A stretch of 34,090 nt of DNA from Mollicutes bacterium (GTDB taxonomy: Bacteria > Bacillota_I > Bacilli_A > Izemoplasmatales > Izemoplasmataceae). Of this stretch, positions 1-8,173 are shown piece by piece; position 1 is the stretch's first letter, and each line of letters opens with the position of its first letter. A program made the translations under genes and the position numbers. The notes under the pieces were generated by a model. That model did not search any database, had not been told where the DNA came from, and was given only the letters and a program-made list of their open reading frames with translations. Location of the stretch: contig PUOX01000038.1 in the NCBI GenBank assembly GCA_003552925.1, forward strand, positions 1 to 34,090, written 5' to 3'.

Positions 1-1649
1 ACTTCTTCATCAAGCGCAATTTTGCCAATGTCGTGGTAGCGGGCCGTCAAATCGATTCTTTGCAATTCGTTTTCGCTGCACTCTATGGCTTTGCCTAGTG
101 AAACGGCGTATTCGCGAACGTTTTGAGCATGGTCTAATTCTCCCTTATAACGATCATGCAAAGTCTTTTCAATCAAGCCAAGCATTCTCTCGCGCACTTT
201 CGGTCCTTCGTCGAGCTTGTATCGGTACATCTTCGCTTCGGCAAGATTGTAGACGGTTTTGAAATCCTCATCGTCGGAAAGCATGGTCTGCAATCCGAAC
301 GAGATGGAGATTTCAAGATTGTTGATGCGCACTTCGCGGGACTCCGTCTTAATTGCTTTCATGACTTCTTTCGCTTCTTCAAAGGGCGTGTTCGGCATAA
401 GCATGACGAACTCATCGCCGCCGATGCGGCATAGAGTGGAGCCTTTTGGGGCATGATTTTTCAATAAACTCGCCGCGGTTTCAATGACTTGATCGCCAAT
501 CTTATGCCCAAAAGCGTCGTTCGCGATTTTCAAAGCGTTCAAATCACAAAGTAAGACGCTTAACGGCATTTTCGCCTTTTGTGTGATGAACGGGATGTTC
601 TCTTCATAATAGCGCCGGTTATAAAGCTTGGTGAGTTTGTCTCTATAACTAAGGAAGTCGATGGTTTCCTCAAATTTCCTCTCCTTGCTCAAATCGATGA
701 AAATGGATGCAGTCTGTCCGTTTTTCGGAGAAAACACCGAGATGCGATAATACTTCTTAAGCGGAGCGAAATAACGAGTGAAAGCCTGTGCACCGCCATT
801 TTCGGCAACTTCTTTGTGAATGTCCATATACGGGGGCTCATCGGTGTTGAAAACTTCAGTGATGGGCTTCCCGCGCACATCGTCAAGTTTCAGCCCGGTT
901 TGCTCTTCGTAAGAAGTGTTGGCGTCGATGATGCGGTAATTGACAGCCTTACCGTTTTGATCATAAATCATTTCATTGATGACGAGCGCTTCTTCCATGT
1001 TCTCAAAGATGGAACGAAACTTTTTTTCGCTTTCTTTCAGTGCTTCTTCAACATGTTTTCGATGGGTTACATCCGTATCCCATCCTTGATAACCGTATAA
1101 GTTACCATCTTCATCATACAACGGAAAGCCTGTACTCATCATCCAGACGGTCTTTCCGTCTTTTGTGACCATGGGGTTTTCATACCCCATGACCAACTCT
1201 TCTGTTTTCAAGGTTCTCAGTACGACGTCTTTTACTTCGGATTGTTCTTTGTCGGGGTGGAGATTCCATACATAGCGCTTGCCTACAATTTCGTGGCTTT
1301 CGTACCCCAAAATGTCGCGGACGTTTGAGCTGACATACGTATAGCGTCCCGTCAAATCGAACTCCCAAATAAATGTGTCCGTCTCTCCGGTCAAACGCAT
1401 AAAATCCATGTTTTTAAGACGGAGCACCTTTTTCTCCTTTATGGCGCTATCAAGTTCTTCCATCGTTTGGATGTTTTTTTGTCTATAATAGAACAAAAGA
1501 AAAACGACGACGCCCGTGAGCGCGTACCCAAGCGCAAGCAAAAAACGCCCGGAACGATCCACGTCAATCGTCGCCAAAATGAACATCCCTATAAACGCAT
1601 AGAAGCCGACAAACAAAACCATTGCTTTTGTACTTTTGTTGTTTGGCAT
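1..1649 (-). CDS. Membrane PAS-PAS-GGDEF-HD(GYP) signalling protein, 3' end outside window
   Basis: Likely makes and/or breaks down cyclic-di-GMP at the membrane. Reading the minus strand from ATG 1649 gives about 550 residues before the window edge cuts the HD domain. Visible order: two TM segments (about 10-29 and 36-56), PAS 1 (about 90-195), PAS 2 (about 210-325), GGDEF domain (about 330-485) with intact RIGGDEF at 408-414, then the start of an HD domain with an early His (H507) and the HD pair at 539-540 in HDIGKIA. The intact GGDEF suggests active diguanylate cyclase. I see no RxxD inhibitory site five residues before it. Whether the HD part is a true HD-GYP phosphodiesterase cannot be judged because the GYP motif lies outside. 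The start is chosen for the GAGGTG site 7 bases upstream. Confidence 0.9.
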   Translation of the reverse strand, partial: MPNNKSTKAMVLFVGFYAFIGMFILATIDVDRSGRFLLALGYALTGVVVFLLFYYRQKNIQTMEELDSAIKEKKVLRLKNMDFMRLTGETDTFIWEFDLTGRYTYVSSNVRDILGYESHEIVGKRYVWNLHPDKEQSEVKDVVLRTLKTEELVMGYENPMVTKDGKTVWMMSTGFPLYDEDGNLYGYQGWDTDVTHRKHVEEALKESEKKFRSIFENMEEALVINEMIYDQNGKAVNYRIIDANTSYEEQTGLKLDDVRGKPITEVFNTDEPPYMDIHKEVAENGGAQAFTRYFAPLKKYYRISVFSPKNGQTASIFIDLSKERKFEETIDFLSYRDKLTKLYNRRYYEENIPFITQKAKMPLSVLLCDLNALKIANDAFGHKIGDQVIETAASLLKNHAPKGSTLCRIGGDEFVMLMPNTPFEEAKEVMKAIKTESREVRINNLEISISFGLQTMLSDDEDFKTVYNLAEAKMYRYKLDEGPKVRERMLGLIEKTLHDRYKGELDHAQNVREYAVSLGKAIECSENELQRIDLTARYHDIGKIALDEE

Positions 1650-1679
1650 GTCGCCACCTCAACTTCCCCGTATCATATT

Positions 1680-1708
1680 ATTATACACCATTATCCGCCA
1701 TTGAGAAA
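1680..1708 (-). promoter_or_regulatory. Probable promoter of the PAS-GGDEF gene
   Basis: Perfect -10 TATAAT (1680-1685) and a weak -35 TTTCTC (1703-1708) 17 bases away, 31 bases before the start codon. Confidence 0.5.
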
Positions 1709-1763
1709 GTGAGGGTTTGAATCTATCGTTCACAAACCGCTACATGTGACTCTCAAAACACCT

Positions 1764-1791
1764 AAGAAAAAAAGCCTCAAAATAGAGGCTT
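1764..1791 (-). terminator. Rho-independent terminator after the 74-residue membrane protein gene
   Basis: Stem AAGCCTC/GAGGCTT (1772-1778 with 1785-1791), 6-base loop, then a run of seven T on the minus strand. It begins 2 bases after the stop of the gene at 1794. Confidence 0.85.
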
Positions 1792-1793
1792 CA

Positions 1794-2018
1794 TTACTTA
1801 GGCAATTGTTTGAACTGTTTGCGTAATAGCAAGTAGTGGATTATGACCCAAACAGCATAAAACACGACGAACTGCAACATCCCTTCAATGAAGGAATATT
1901 CTTCTCCCGATAGCAATGCGTTGATTAGAACAAAGATTGAAGCTGCAATAAAGCCGGGGCCCCATATACGCAAATGAAGGACTTTACGACTTTCGGGGGG
2001 TGTCATATGTCTGCTCAT
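1794..2018 (-). CDS. Small two-helix membrane protein, unknown function
   Basis: 74 residues. A short polar N-terminus with basic residues (SRHMTPPESRK) is followed by two hydrophobic segments (about 20-36 and 46-64) and a basic tail (RKQFKQLPK), so both ends are probably cytoplasmic. A strong AAGGAGG site lies 7 bases before the ATG. It has its own promoter inside the 3' end of mgtE and its own terminator, so it is a real single-gene unit. I do not recognise a specific family; it resembles generic 2TM-domain proteins. Confidence 0.75.
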   Translation of the reverse strand: MSRHMTPPESRKVLHLRIWGPGFIAASIFVLINALLSGEEYSFIEGMLQFVVFYAVWVIIHYLLLRKQFKQLPK

Positions 2019-2039
2019 GTTATCGCCTCCTTCACAGGC

Positions 2040-2068
2040 ATTGTAGCAAAACGAACCAAATTATACAA
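2040..2068 (-). promoter_or_regulatory. Promoter for the 74-residue membrane protein
   Basis: Extended -10 TGC-TACAAT (TACAAT at 2040-2045) with TTGTAT (2063-2068) 17 bases upstream. The -35 overlaps the last codons of mgtE. Confidence 0.65.
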
Positions 2069-3449
2069 CCGGCAATAGGGCTGCCGCAAGCATGAAATAA
2101 ATAATCAAGCTAGTGATGTCTTTCAACGTTGTGATGAAAGGATTCGCACCGGCCGCTTGGTCAAGACCGAGCTTCACCAACACAAACGGAACAAAGAACC
2201 CAAGCGCAGTGGCAATGGTGATGGTAAACGTCAAGGACATCCCAATGACTATGGCCAAATCTGCGGCGAAATCCAAATCTCGCTGCCAGACAAACACAAT
2301 CAAGCCGCCTAAGATTCCAAAGACAACGCCCATGGAAAAGCCGATTCCGACTTCACGGAGCCATTGTTTCATGAAGCGTTTAAAATCAATCTGACCCAAA
2401 ACGACAGCTCTGGTGAAAATAGTTGCGGACTGTGTGCCTACGTTTCCGCCCATGTCCATAATAACAGGAATGAAAAACGCAAGCGCGGCTATCGCATGAA
2501 GCGTTTCCTCAAACTGTTCAATAAACATCCCGGCAATCATCCCGCCGGCCAAAGCCACAAACAAGAAAGGCATCCGAATGCGCCAAACTTGCCACAGGTT
2601 GCCGGTTGTCAGCAACATGCTCCGGTCAATGTCGCCTTGGCTGTTCCCGGCAAAACCGGCTTTGTCAAACGCGGTTTCCACAGCTTCGTCTTCTAAGACA
2701 TCCATGGCGTCGTCAACGGTGACGGCACCCAACAGGCGATTCTCTTTATCGACTACCGGTACGGCAATTAAATCCGAATCCTGCAACAATTTCGCCACAT
2801 CTTCGTCTTTGACATCGTAGGTGACTTTGAGAGGATTCTCAGTCATAACGTCTTTCACAATCGCATTCGGTTCTGCCGTTACCAGTTCTTTCAGGGAAAC
2901 TACGCCTTCTAGTTTTCGTTGGTTGTCGGTAACGTAAATGTTGTAGAGCGTTTCAACCGTCTTGCCGATCTCTCGCAATTTTTTCAAAGCGTCTTCAATC
3001 GTTTGCTCCTTACGAAGACGCACATACTTTGGCGTCATGACATGTCCGGCCGTTCCGCGTTCATACCCCAATACGGTCAGCGTCAAATCTTTTTCTTTTT
3101 GCGACAAGGACTCAATCAACCGTTTAGCGACTTTTGCAGGGAGTTCATCCATCAAACGCGCTCGGTCGTCAGGCTCAAGTCCTTTAAAGAATTCGACCGC
3201 CCTTTCATCCGCGAAATTTTGCACTAGTTCTTGTTGGACTTCCACTTCGATGTGTTCAAACACTTCAAGAGCTTTCTCTTTATCAAGCAAACGGAACACG
3301 ACGACTTGATATTGCGATTCCAAAGCCTCAATCATATCGGCCAACAAGAAATCTTCCATGTCGTTGATTTCTTGTTTCAATGTTTTCGTCTCATTGTCGT
3401 TAACCAGTTGACGAATACGGCGCAACGTCTTAATCTCTTCTTTGTTCAT
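2061..3449 (-). CDS. mgtE: Magnesium transporter MgtE
   Basis: 462-residue Mg2+ channel/transporter of the inner membrane. Order: cytosolic N (superhelical) domain (about 10-125), two CBS domains (HVMTPKYVRL onward, about 125-255), a plug helix and a five-helix membrane domain (about 275-460) carrying the family motif GGNVGTQSATIFTRA. In the MgtE family the N and CBS domains sense cytosolic Mg2+ and close the pore. The start at 3449 is chosen over longer in-frame options because GGAGGG sits 6 bases upstream; longer starts would run into the terminator of the leader. Transcription is almost certainly Mg2+-controlled by the M-box leader directly upstream. Size and motifs are normal. Confidence 0.97.
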   Translation of the reverse strand: MNKEEIKTLRRIRQLVNDNETKTLKQEINDMEDFLLADMIEALESQYQVVVFRLLDKEKALEVFEHIEVEVQQELVQNFADERAVEFFKGLEPDDRARLMDELPAKVAKRLIESLSQKEKDLTLTVLGYERGTAGHVMTPKYVRLRKEQTIEDALKKLREIGKTVETLYNIYVTDNQRKLEGVVSLKELVTAEPNAIVKDVMTENPLKVTYDVKDEDVAKLLQDSDLIAVPVVDKENRLLGAVTVDDAMDVLEDEAVETAFDKAGFAGNSQGDIDRSMLLTTGNLWQVWRIRMPFLFVALAGGMIAGMFIEQFEETLHAIAALAFFIPVIMDMGGNVGTQSATIFTRAVVLGQIDFKRFMKQWLREVGIGFSMGVVFGILGGLIVFVWQRDLDFAADLAIVIGMSLTFTITIATALGFFVPFVLVKLGLDQAAGANPFITTLKDITSLIIYFMLAAALLPVV

Positions 3450-3477
3450 AGTGTCTCCCTCCATGTTGATGGTATTA

Positions 3478-3541
3478 ATGAAAAAACCCACCTCAACGGT
3501 GGGTTTAATGATTAAAAAACAACCATCTTACCATCGTTGAG
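3478..3541 (-). terminator. M-box expression platform: terminator with competing antiterminator
   Basis: The terminator stem CCCACC/GGTGGG (3487-3492 with 3498-3503), extended by AAA/TTT, is followed by six T on the minus strand. The 11 bases at 3531-3541 are complementary, with one mismatch, to 3492-3502, so they can pair with half of the terminator stem. The same 3531-3541 strand is the 3' side of the aptamer closing helix. This is the usual off-switch logic: Mg2+-bound aptamer holds the strand and the terminator forms. Confidence 0.88.
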
Positions 3542-3685
3542 TTTTGGCACTATACGGCGTAAGTAGCTACATTAAACATGCCTTAATTCGGCAGTGTTTG
3601 TTGACCCGTTGGCATCTTTCGACATTTCCGGGCAGCAGCGTATGTCCGTATAGGAGCCTCACCTAACGTAAGTAACTATTTGTCC
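3525..3685 (-). promoter_or_regulatory. M-box (ykoK) Mg2+ riboswitch aptamer
   Basis: On the minus strand the leader contains the near-invariant M-box blocks GTTAGGTGAGGCTCCTATA, ACGCTGCTGCCC, and ATGCCAACGGGTCAAC in correct order and spacing, then TATAGTGCCAAAACTC at the 3' side. CTTA/CGTT at the 5' end pair with AACG/TAAG at the 3' end to close the element. Its position between a strong promoter and mgtE is the classical arrangement. Function (Mg2+-dependent repression) is from the known family; the match is read directly. Confidence 0.95.
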
Positions 3686-3696
3686 TTTCTCGGTGT

Positions 3697-3725
3697 ATTA
3701 TATGATATCAAAAAAGGATAGTCAA
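3697..3725 (-). promoter_or_regulatory. Promoter of the M-box/mgtE transcript
   Basis: TTGACT (3720-3725), 17-base spacer, TATAAT (3697-3702). Start of transcription is expected about 15 bases before the conserved aptamer core. Confidence 0.9.
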
Positions 3726-3770
3726 GTGGTTTTTCGTCTTCTTGAGAAACGTTTTCATGATGCAAAGAAT

Positions 3771-3791
3771 CACTCCCCGAAAAGGGGAATG
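3771..3791. terminator. Possible terminator of the 35-residue peptide gene
   Basis: 8 bp hairpin with CCCC/GGGG core and a 5-base loop, directly after the small gene ending at 3799. The T tract on the minus strand is poor (ATTCTTTG); on the plus strand it is followed by GTTTTT after a few bases, but no plus-strand gene precedes it. Confidence 0.45.
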
Positions 3792-3798
3792 AACGTTT

Positions 3799-3906
3799 TT
3801 AAAAGCGATTGACGTTGTCAAAACGCGTTTTGATCATTTGCGAAAAGTAGTTTTCCATGGTTTTCATGATTCTCTTGTCGGTTTTGAGGTTTTTAAGCTT
3901 CTTCAT
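3799..3906 (-). CDS. 35-residue basic peptide with its own consensus promoter
   Basis: Begins MKKLKNLKTDKR and ends KTRFDNVNRF; 35 residues, rich in Lys/Arg, no signal peptide and no clear TM segment, probably one amphipathic helix (MENYFSQMIKTRF). An AAAGGAG site lies 9 bases before the ATG. An upstream in-frame ATG 13 codons earlier lacks a ribosome site and is not used here. The gene is preceded by a perfect sigma-A promoter and followed by a hairpin, so expression is likely. No family is recognised; it could also be a small regulatory RNA that happens to hold a short frame. Confidence 0.6.
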   Translation of the reverse strand: MKKLKNLKTDKRIMKTMENYFSQMIKTRFDNVNRF

Positions 3907-3983
3907 GGTATCACACTCCTTTGTATGTTCTTGTTGCCGGTCCATAATAATTGAACAGATAAAATTCTTTCATCTATTTTCAT

Positions 3984-4012
3984 ATTATAAATGTAAATGG
4001 TTTTCATGTCAA
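3984..4012 (-). promoter_or_regulatory. Perfect consensus sigma-A promoter
   Basis: TTGACA (4007-4012), 17-base spacer, TATAAT (3984-3989). The -35 overlaps the stop codon region of the HELGH membrane protein gene. It drives the 35-residue peptide gene with an untranslated leader of about 70 bases. Confidence 0.9.
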
Positions 4013-5157
4013 GGGGTGTGCGCTATTCGCCTGTTGAACCGCTCGTCGTCTAAAGTATACCCTTCAAAAAACTTGAGCACCGGGTGCAGCATCGTTGTCG
4101 TGATGTTGTCTTTGTTCGATAAGAACTCGCTGTGATCTTCCAGTTTCAAATAATGGGCTTGTTGTTTTCTTAAATATTCAAGCACTTTGTCTCTTTTGAC
4201 AAAACGCACAATCGCAGCACGATAATAATCCTCGGCCACCATCTTACCATAAAGCTCATCGACGATCGGCACGATTCGAAACGCCAGTACTTTGGCGATT
4301 TCCAACCGACTGTGAAAATGCATTCTATGGGCATAAAGCTCCTTGACCACAATTTCTACGCTTTGAGGAAGTTCGTTCAAATCGCCTGATAAATAATGCA
4401 TCAACCGCTGATGCACGGCCTCGTAGGTGAAGAGTGAGTAGTCTTGTCGTTCCACCCTTTCTTGAATGCCATGATCCAGCACCACGCTTAAATACTCTGT
4501 TTGATTGCGATACTTGAGGGGCTTGGATGCATAAATATAGGATTGCTTTAGTTGCAACGCTGAAAAAAAATCATCCCTGCGAAAATAGCGGTACGCCGGA
4601 AAATCGCCGATGGCCGCTTCGTTTTCCAACATAGAAAGCAAGACGATGAAGAAAGCGATAAACGCCAAATAAACGCTGCTGTAATACGTCAACACTTGAG
4701 CGATGCCGTTAGACAAGCCCGACGTGAAGACGAAAGCCAAGGCAGACAAAACGGCGATTAGCACCGAAGCAATCGGCCCCCAAAGAACGGCGCGTGCGAA
4801 AGCCTTGCGCACCTCAGTAAAGTTGTTCTCATCGATTGTATTGTCGTAATCGGGAAAGACAACGCCTCCGAAAAGGGTGATCAAGTTCCAACGGATTTCC
4901 AAACGCCAACGATGATTGCGTTTGATAAACAGCAAGAAAAAGATGAAAATTCCGCGACAAGGTATCCCTTGCAGGTAAAACGCGATGAAATGCCCCAGTT
5001 CATGAACGCTCAAACCGAACATATACACGATGAAAAACAAAGCCAGCGCAACCGGCCAAGATAATTCACGTGGCAACGTTGTGTAGCCCAAATACGCAAA
5101 AATACCTAAAGAGGCCCCCACAGCAACAATCAAAAAAACTTTTAAAAAGCTTTTCAT
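4009..5157 (-). CDS. HELGH membrane metalloprotease-like protein (M50-like)
   Basis: 382 residues. TM segments near 5-25 and 35-60, with the zinc-binding HELGH at 52-56 inside the second, as in site-2-protease/M50 peptidases. More TM segments follow at about 115-140 and 150-175, then IGDFPAYRYFRRDDF, which sits where M50 enzymes have their third zinc-ligand motif (NxxPxxxxDG) but is degenerate. The last 180 residues are soluble and helical with no recognised domain. The true start is ATG 5157 (GGTGGAG upstream); it overlaps the methyltransferase stop as ATGA, so translation is coupled. It could be an intramembrane protease or a non-peptidase relative; substrate unknown. Confidence 0.7.
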   Translation of the reverse strand: MKSFLKVFLIVAVGASLGIFAYLGYTTLPRELSWPVALALFFIVYMFGLSVHELGHFIAFYLQGIPCRGIFIFFLLFIKRNHRWRLEIRWNLITLFGGVVFPDYDNTIDENNFTEVRKAFARAVLWGPIASVLIAVLSALAFVFTSGLSNGIAQVLTYYSSVYLAFIAFFIVLLSMLENEAAIGDFPAYRYFRRDDFFSALQLKQSYIYASKPLKYRNQTEYLSVVLDHGIQERVERQDYSLFTYEAVHQRLMHYLSGDLNELPQSVEIVVKELYAHRMHFHSRLEIAKVLAFRIVPIVDELYGKMVAEDYYRAAIVRFVKRDKVLEYLRKQQAHYLKLEDHSEFLSNKDNITTTMLHPVLKFFEGYTLDDERFNRRIAHTP

Positions 5158-5753
5158 GGAGTGTTCTCCACCTGACAAAGATAGACCACCACATTTTTGG
5201 AAAGCTTGTGACTTTCAAAACAGGGGAAATGCCGATACAGTTCCTCGGCGACGTCGTCCTTGAAGGCAAAATACTCGCCGCCTTCAAGTTTTTCGGCAAT
5301 TCGAATCGGCAGCGAGGGTTTGAAGCTGTGCTCATAAAACACGACATAGTTGCGGCTCAATCGTTTCATCTCCTCATACATCTTGGCTCTTCCCTCTTTC
5401 GGCAAACCATGCAACACATATGAGGACAACACCACATCGAAGGAGTCGGAGTCAAACGGAAGCCCTTTTAGGACATTGGCTTCGCGAGTGGTTACCTTGT
5501 GATTGCGCAATTTCTTTTCCGCCGTCTTGACCATGTTCGGAGCCGCATCCACACCATAGACTTCAAATCCCTCTTCGGCAAGTGCGCGCATCAACGCGCC
5601 TGTCCCGAAGCCGACATCTAACACGTGCCCACGAAAATCGTCGTACCTCTCTTGCATCGTCGACACAAAACGACGGTACTGTCTCAACTGGTATCGGTAA
5701 AACAAGCCGTATAACGGAGCAATTCGATGAAACAGTTTCACATGAGCGTCCAT
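5154..5753 (-). CDS. Class I SAM-dependent methyltransferase
   Basis: 199 residues. The Rossmann motif I is DVGFGTG (about 46-52), then an acidic end of strand 2 (VYGVDAA) and the motif IV region FDVVLSSYVLHGL. The N-terminus (FHRIAPLYGLFYRYQ) resembles small Methyltransf_11-type enzymes. The substrate cannot be inferred. The ribosome site before the ATG is weak. The stop overlaps the start of the HELGH protein gene (ATGA), which suggests the pair work or at least are produced together. Likely in one transcript with the ABC-F gene upstream, since no convincing terminator separates them (71-base gap). Confidence 0.85.
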   Translation of the reverse strand: MDAHVKLFHRIAPLYGLFYRYQLRQYRRFVSTMQERYDDFRGHVLDVGFGTGALMRALAEEGFEVYGVDAAPNMVKTAEKKLRNHKVTTREANVLKGLPFDSDSFDVVLSSYVLHGLPKEGRAKMYEEMKRLSRNYVVFYEHSFKPSLPIRIAEKLEGGEYFAFKDDVAEELYRHFPCFESHKLSKNVVVYLCQVENTP

Positions 5754-5823
5754 CCTACCACATCCATACCTTAAGATACTTTCATCTTACCAAAGGCTTT
5801 AGACATTCAAAAAGAAAACGCCT

Positions 5824-7359
5824 CTACTCTTTGTTGAGTGTTGCTTCGTCCAACGTATACAAACTATCGAACACGTTTTCTATAAGCGCTCTATCATGAG
5901 TGATGGCCACAATGGCACCGCGAAAATTCAACAACATCTCATGCACTTCCGGAGCCGACAACGGCGAAAGATTGCGGGTAGGCTCATCCAGCAAGAGCAC
6001 ATCATTTCCTTCTAAAATCATCTTCAAAAAATACAGTTTGGCCCTCTGTCCTCCGCTTAACGACATGGTCGGGGCCGTCATCTCTTCGCGTTGAAAGGCC
6101 AAAGCGCCGAGCATTTTTCGCGCTCTTGCTTCTTTGGAGCGATCGTGTGCAACGTTTAAAAACGTCAGCACGGTTTCGTCCTCGTTCAAGTCTTCGTAGT
6201 CTTGAGGCATATACGCCACATTGATGTCCTTTCGTCCTTGTAAGGAAGCATAGATGTCGGTCATCAACGTGCTCTTCCCAACGCCGTTTTTCCCAATGAT
6301 GGCAATCTTCTCCGGCCCAACTACACTCAGTTCGATGTTTCTTGATAAGACCCGGCCGTTTCTCTTTAGTTCTTTTCGTTTATAATCGATGATTCGCTTC
6401 CCTTGCGGTATCGACACAGCCTCGGAAAAGAAAATGTCAATGCTCTCTTCGCGTTCGGGAATGGGCACGAAGTTCTCCTTTTCCCTTTCCATGTTCTTCT
6501 TGACGCTTTTTAGGGACTTGATTTTCTTCTTGAGTAGCCTCGCTTTGGAGGGATTGCGAACGGTTTGGTCTTGGGCATGCGCCACTTTTTGATAGATCTG
6601 TCGAAACCGCTCCATTTTCTTCTTGTAATCCGCCCGTTGTTTCCTTGCTTGCATAAGCTGCGAACGATACACTCTAAGCCGCAAATCCCGATAGGCCCGA
6701 TAATCGCACCACTCGGTATAGGTCTTCGCTTTGGTCATCTTTCGCACTCTTTGCAAATGTATGATGCCGTTTGCAGTATTCTCAAGCAACCTCTCATCAT
6801 GCGAAACAAACAAAATCGGCCTGGTTTCTTCTATGATGAAAGCCTCCAAAAACAAAATCGTTTCAAAATCCAAATCGTTGGTCGGCTCATCAAGCAAGAG
6901 CACATCGACGTCTTGAATCAACAATTTCGCCAAATTCAATTTTACAAGTTCGCCTCCGCTGAACTCGGATAGGGTTTTGTTGTCGTGGTAACTGTCCTCC
7001 GAAAACCCTAATCGTTCAAAAACTGCGCTCAAATGCTTAAGGTTTTCATATCGTTCATACCGCACAGGGCCCTCGGGGTCGTCCTTGACAAAAAAATCCT
7101 GAACAGAACAGTCTTTCCAAGTTTTTCCGAGGTCTTGCTCCAAATACCCCACCGTTCCCCGGTTGTGTACATCTCCGGATACATCAACATGCTGCTGCTT
7201 GTCCCGATTCAGCAATACTTTGAGAAGCGTAGACTTCCCGGTTCCCTCATGCCCAATCACGGCCACTTTGTCACCGTGATTGAGCGTAATCGACAAATCG
7301 TTCACAAGCTCAAAGCCGGATTGTTTCAATCTTATCGATACATTGCGTATATCAAGCAT
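5824..7359 (-). CDS. ABC-F family ATPase (ribosome-associated or resistance type)
   Basis: 511 residues, two fused ATP-binding domains and no membrane segment. Walker A: GHEGTGKS (36-43) and GKNGVGKS (356-363). Signatures: SGGEL (134-138) and LSGGQRA (434-440). Walker B: VLLLDEPTND and VLLLDEPTRN. A basic linker of about 100 residues (205-305) corresponds to the tRNA-interacting arm of ABC-F proteins. The second D-loop region reads EPTRNLSPLS rather than EPTNHLD, a form I associate with Lsa/Vga/Msr-like members, so antibiotic protection is possible but not shown. ABC-F proteins act on stalled ribosomes. GGGGTG lies 5 bases before the ATG. Confidence 0.88.
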   Translation of the reverse strand: MLDIRNVSIRLKQSGFELVNDLSITLNHGDKVAVIGHEGTGKSTLLKVLLNRDKQQHVDVSGDVHNRGTVGYLEQDLGKTWKDCSVQDFFVKDDPEGPVRYERYENLKHLSAVFERLGFSEDSYHDNKTLSEFSGGELVKLNLAKLLIQDVDVLLLDEPTNDLDFETILFLEAFIIEETRPILFVSHDERLLENTANGIIHLQRVRKMTKAKTYTEWCDYRAYRDLRLRVYRSQLMQARKQRADYKKKMERFRQIYQKVAHAQDQTVRNPSKARLLKKKIKSLKSVKKNMEREKENFVPIPEREESIDIFFSEAVSIPQGKRIIDYKRKELKRNGRVLSRNIELSVVGPEKIAIIGKNGVGKSTLMTDIYASLQGRKDINVAYMPQDYEDLNEDETVLTFLNVAHDRSKEARARKMLGALAFQREEMTAPTMSLSGGQRAKLYFLKMILEGNDVLLLDEPTRNLSPLSAPEVHEMLLNFRGAIVAITHDRALIENVFDSLYTLDEATLNKE

Positions 7360-7394
7360 AATTACACCCCTAGCTAGAAAACCATGTCAACATC

Positions 7395-7403
7395 AGTATA
7401 TCA
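7395..7403 (-). promoter_or_regulatory. Extended -10 promoter for the ABC-F gene
   Basis: TGA-TATACT on the minus strand with no good -35. It begins directly after the terminator of the upstream gene and 36 bases before the ABC-F start. Confidence 0.45.
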
Positions 7404-7405
7404 TG

Positions 7406-7439
7406 TCTAAAATAAAAAGGCCTTACTCTAAAGGCCTTT
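7406..7439 (-). terminator. Terminator after the 157-residue membrane protein
   Basis: 9 bp stem AAAGGCCTT/AAGGCCTTT (7416-7424 with 7431-7439), 6-base loop, followed on the minus strand by TTTTTATTTT. Confidence 0.85.
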
Positions 7440-7481
7440 ATCATAAAAATAGAAAAAGGTTGAATATGTCTTGAATATACA

Positions 7482-7955
7482 TCAATCCTGTTCGGTCATG
7501 GAAATATGAAGCATTTCGCCAAGCGCCGCCACCACAGAGGCGAATGCGGCAACAATCAAACCATAAGAATGTGTCCATTCGACTTCTTCATAGATTTGGT
7601 CGCCACTGTGAACGACTTCAACATAATCCGGCAGCAAGAAAAACAAAACAGCGGCCATGACGAACATCGCCAGCGAAAACAAATTCCCATTCCTCATAAT
7701 CAGTGTAAGAAGCCCCGCGATGAAAGGAGAGAAATAGGCGGCCATAACGATATAATTCATTTGCAATTCGGCGGCGGTTAAACCGGTAAAGTATTCTGTA
7801 TCCGCAAAGCTTATTCCAAAAGCAAGCTCAAAACCGGTCAACGTCAAATCTTCGGCCTCATAATGCAAAGCCGGCGCAAAAATGAAAAGCGTCGCCATCA
7901 AGCCGAATGCAAAAATGACAATCGGAACCACTTTCTTCATGGTTTCATTGCGCAT
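7482..7955 (-). CDS. Four-helix membrane protein, unknown function
   Basis: 157 residues. TM segments at about 8-26, 66-85, 88-106 and 128-150. The loop between helices 1 and 2 is acidic (HYEAEDLTL), and that between 3 and 4 is polar (DYVEVVHSGDQIYEEVEW). The longer GTG start is rejected because AGAGGTG lies 7 bases before ATG 7955. It has its own promoter and terminator. I do not recognise the family. Confidence 0.75.
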   Translation of the reverse strand: MRNETMKKVVPIVIFAFGLMATLFIFAPALHYEAEDLTLTGFELAFGISFADTEYFTGLTAAELQMNYIVMAAYFSPFIAGLLTLIMRNGNLFSLAMFVMAAVLFFLLPDYVEVVHSGDQIYEEVEWTHSYGLIVAAFASVVAALGEMLHISMTEQD

Positions 7956-7977
7956 GGAAAACACCTCTTTCAGTTGT

Positions 7978-8007
7978 ATTGTACCCTACCTTGCGAAACA
8001 GTGTCAA
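7978..8007 (-). promoter_or_regulatory. Promoter for the four-helix membrane protein
   Basis: TTGACA (8002-8007), 18-base spacer, TACAAT (7978-7983). Confidence 0.8.
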
Positions 8008-8110
8008 AGAAATATGCGCAAATCGTTGGGTTCTGCACATAAGTGGCTATATATCCAAGAACCCTTTATTCGAAATGAATATGTGACCCTCATACGAACA
8101 AGCAGAAATC

Positions 8111-8139
8111 TTTACTCCTTTCACTGCATACCTTATAAT
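8111..8139 (+). promoter_or_regulatory. Promoter for the nitroreductase gene
   Basis: TTTACT (8111-8116), 17-base spacer, TATAAT (8134-8139), 34 bases before the start codon. Confidence 0.75.
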
Positions 8140-8173
8140 GAAGATGGAAATCAATTATTCATGGGAGGCCGTT

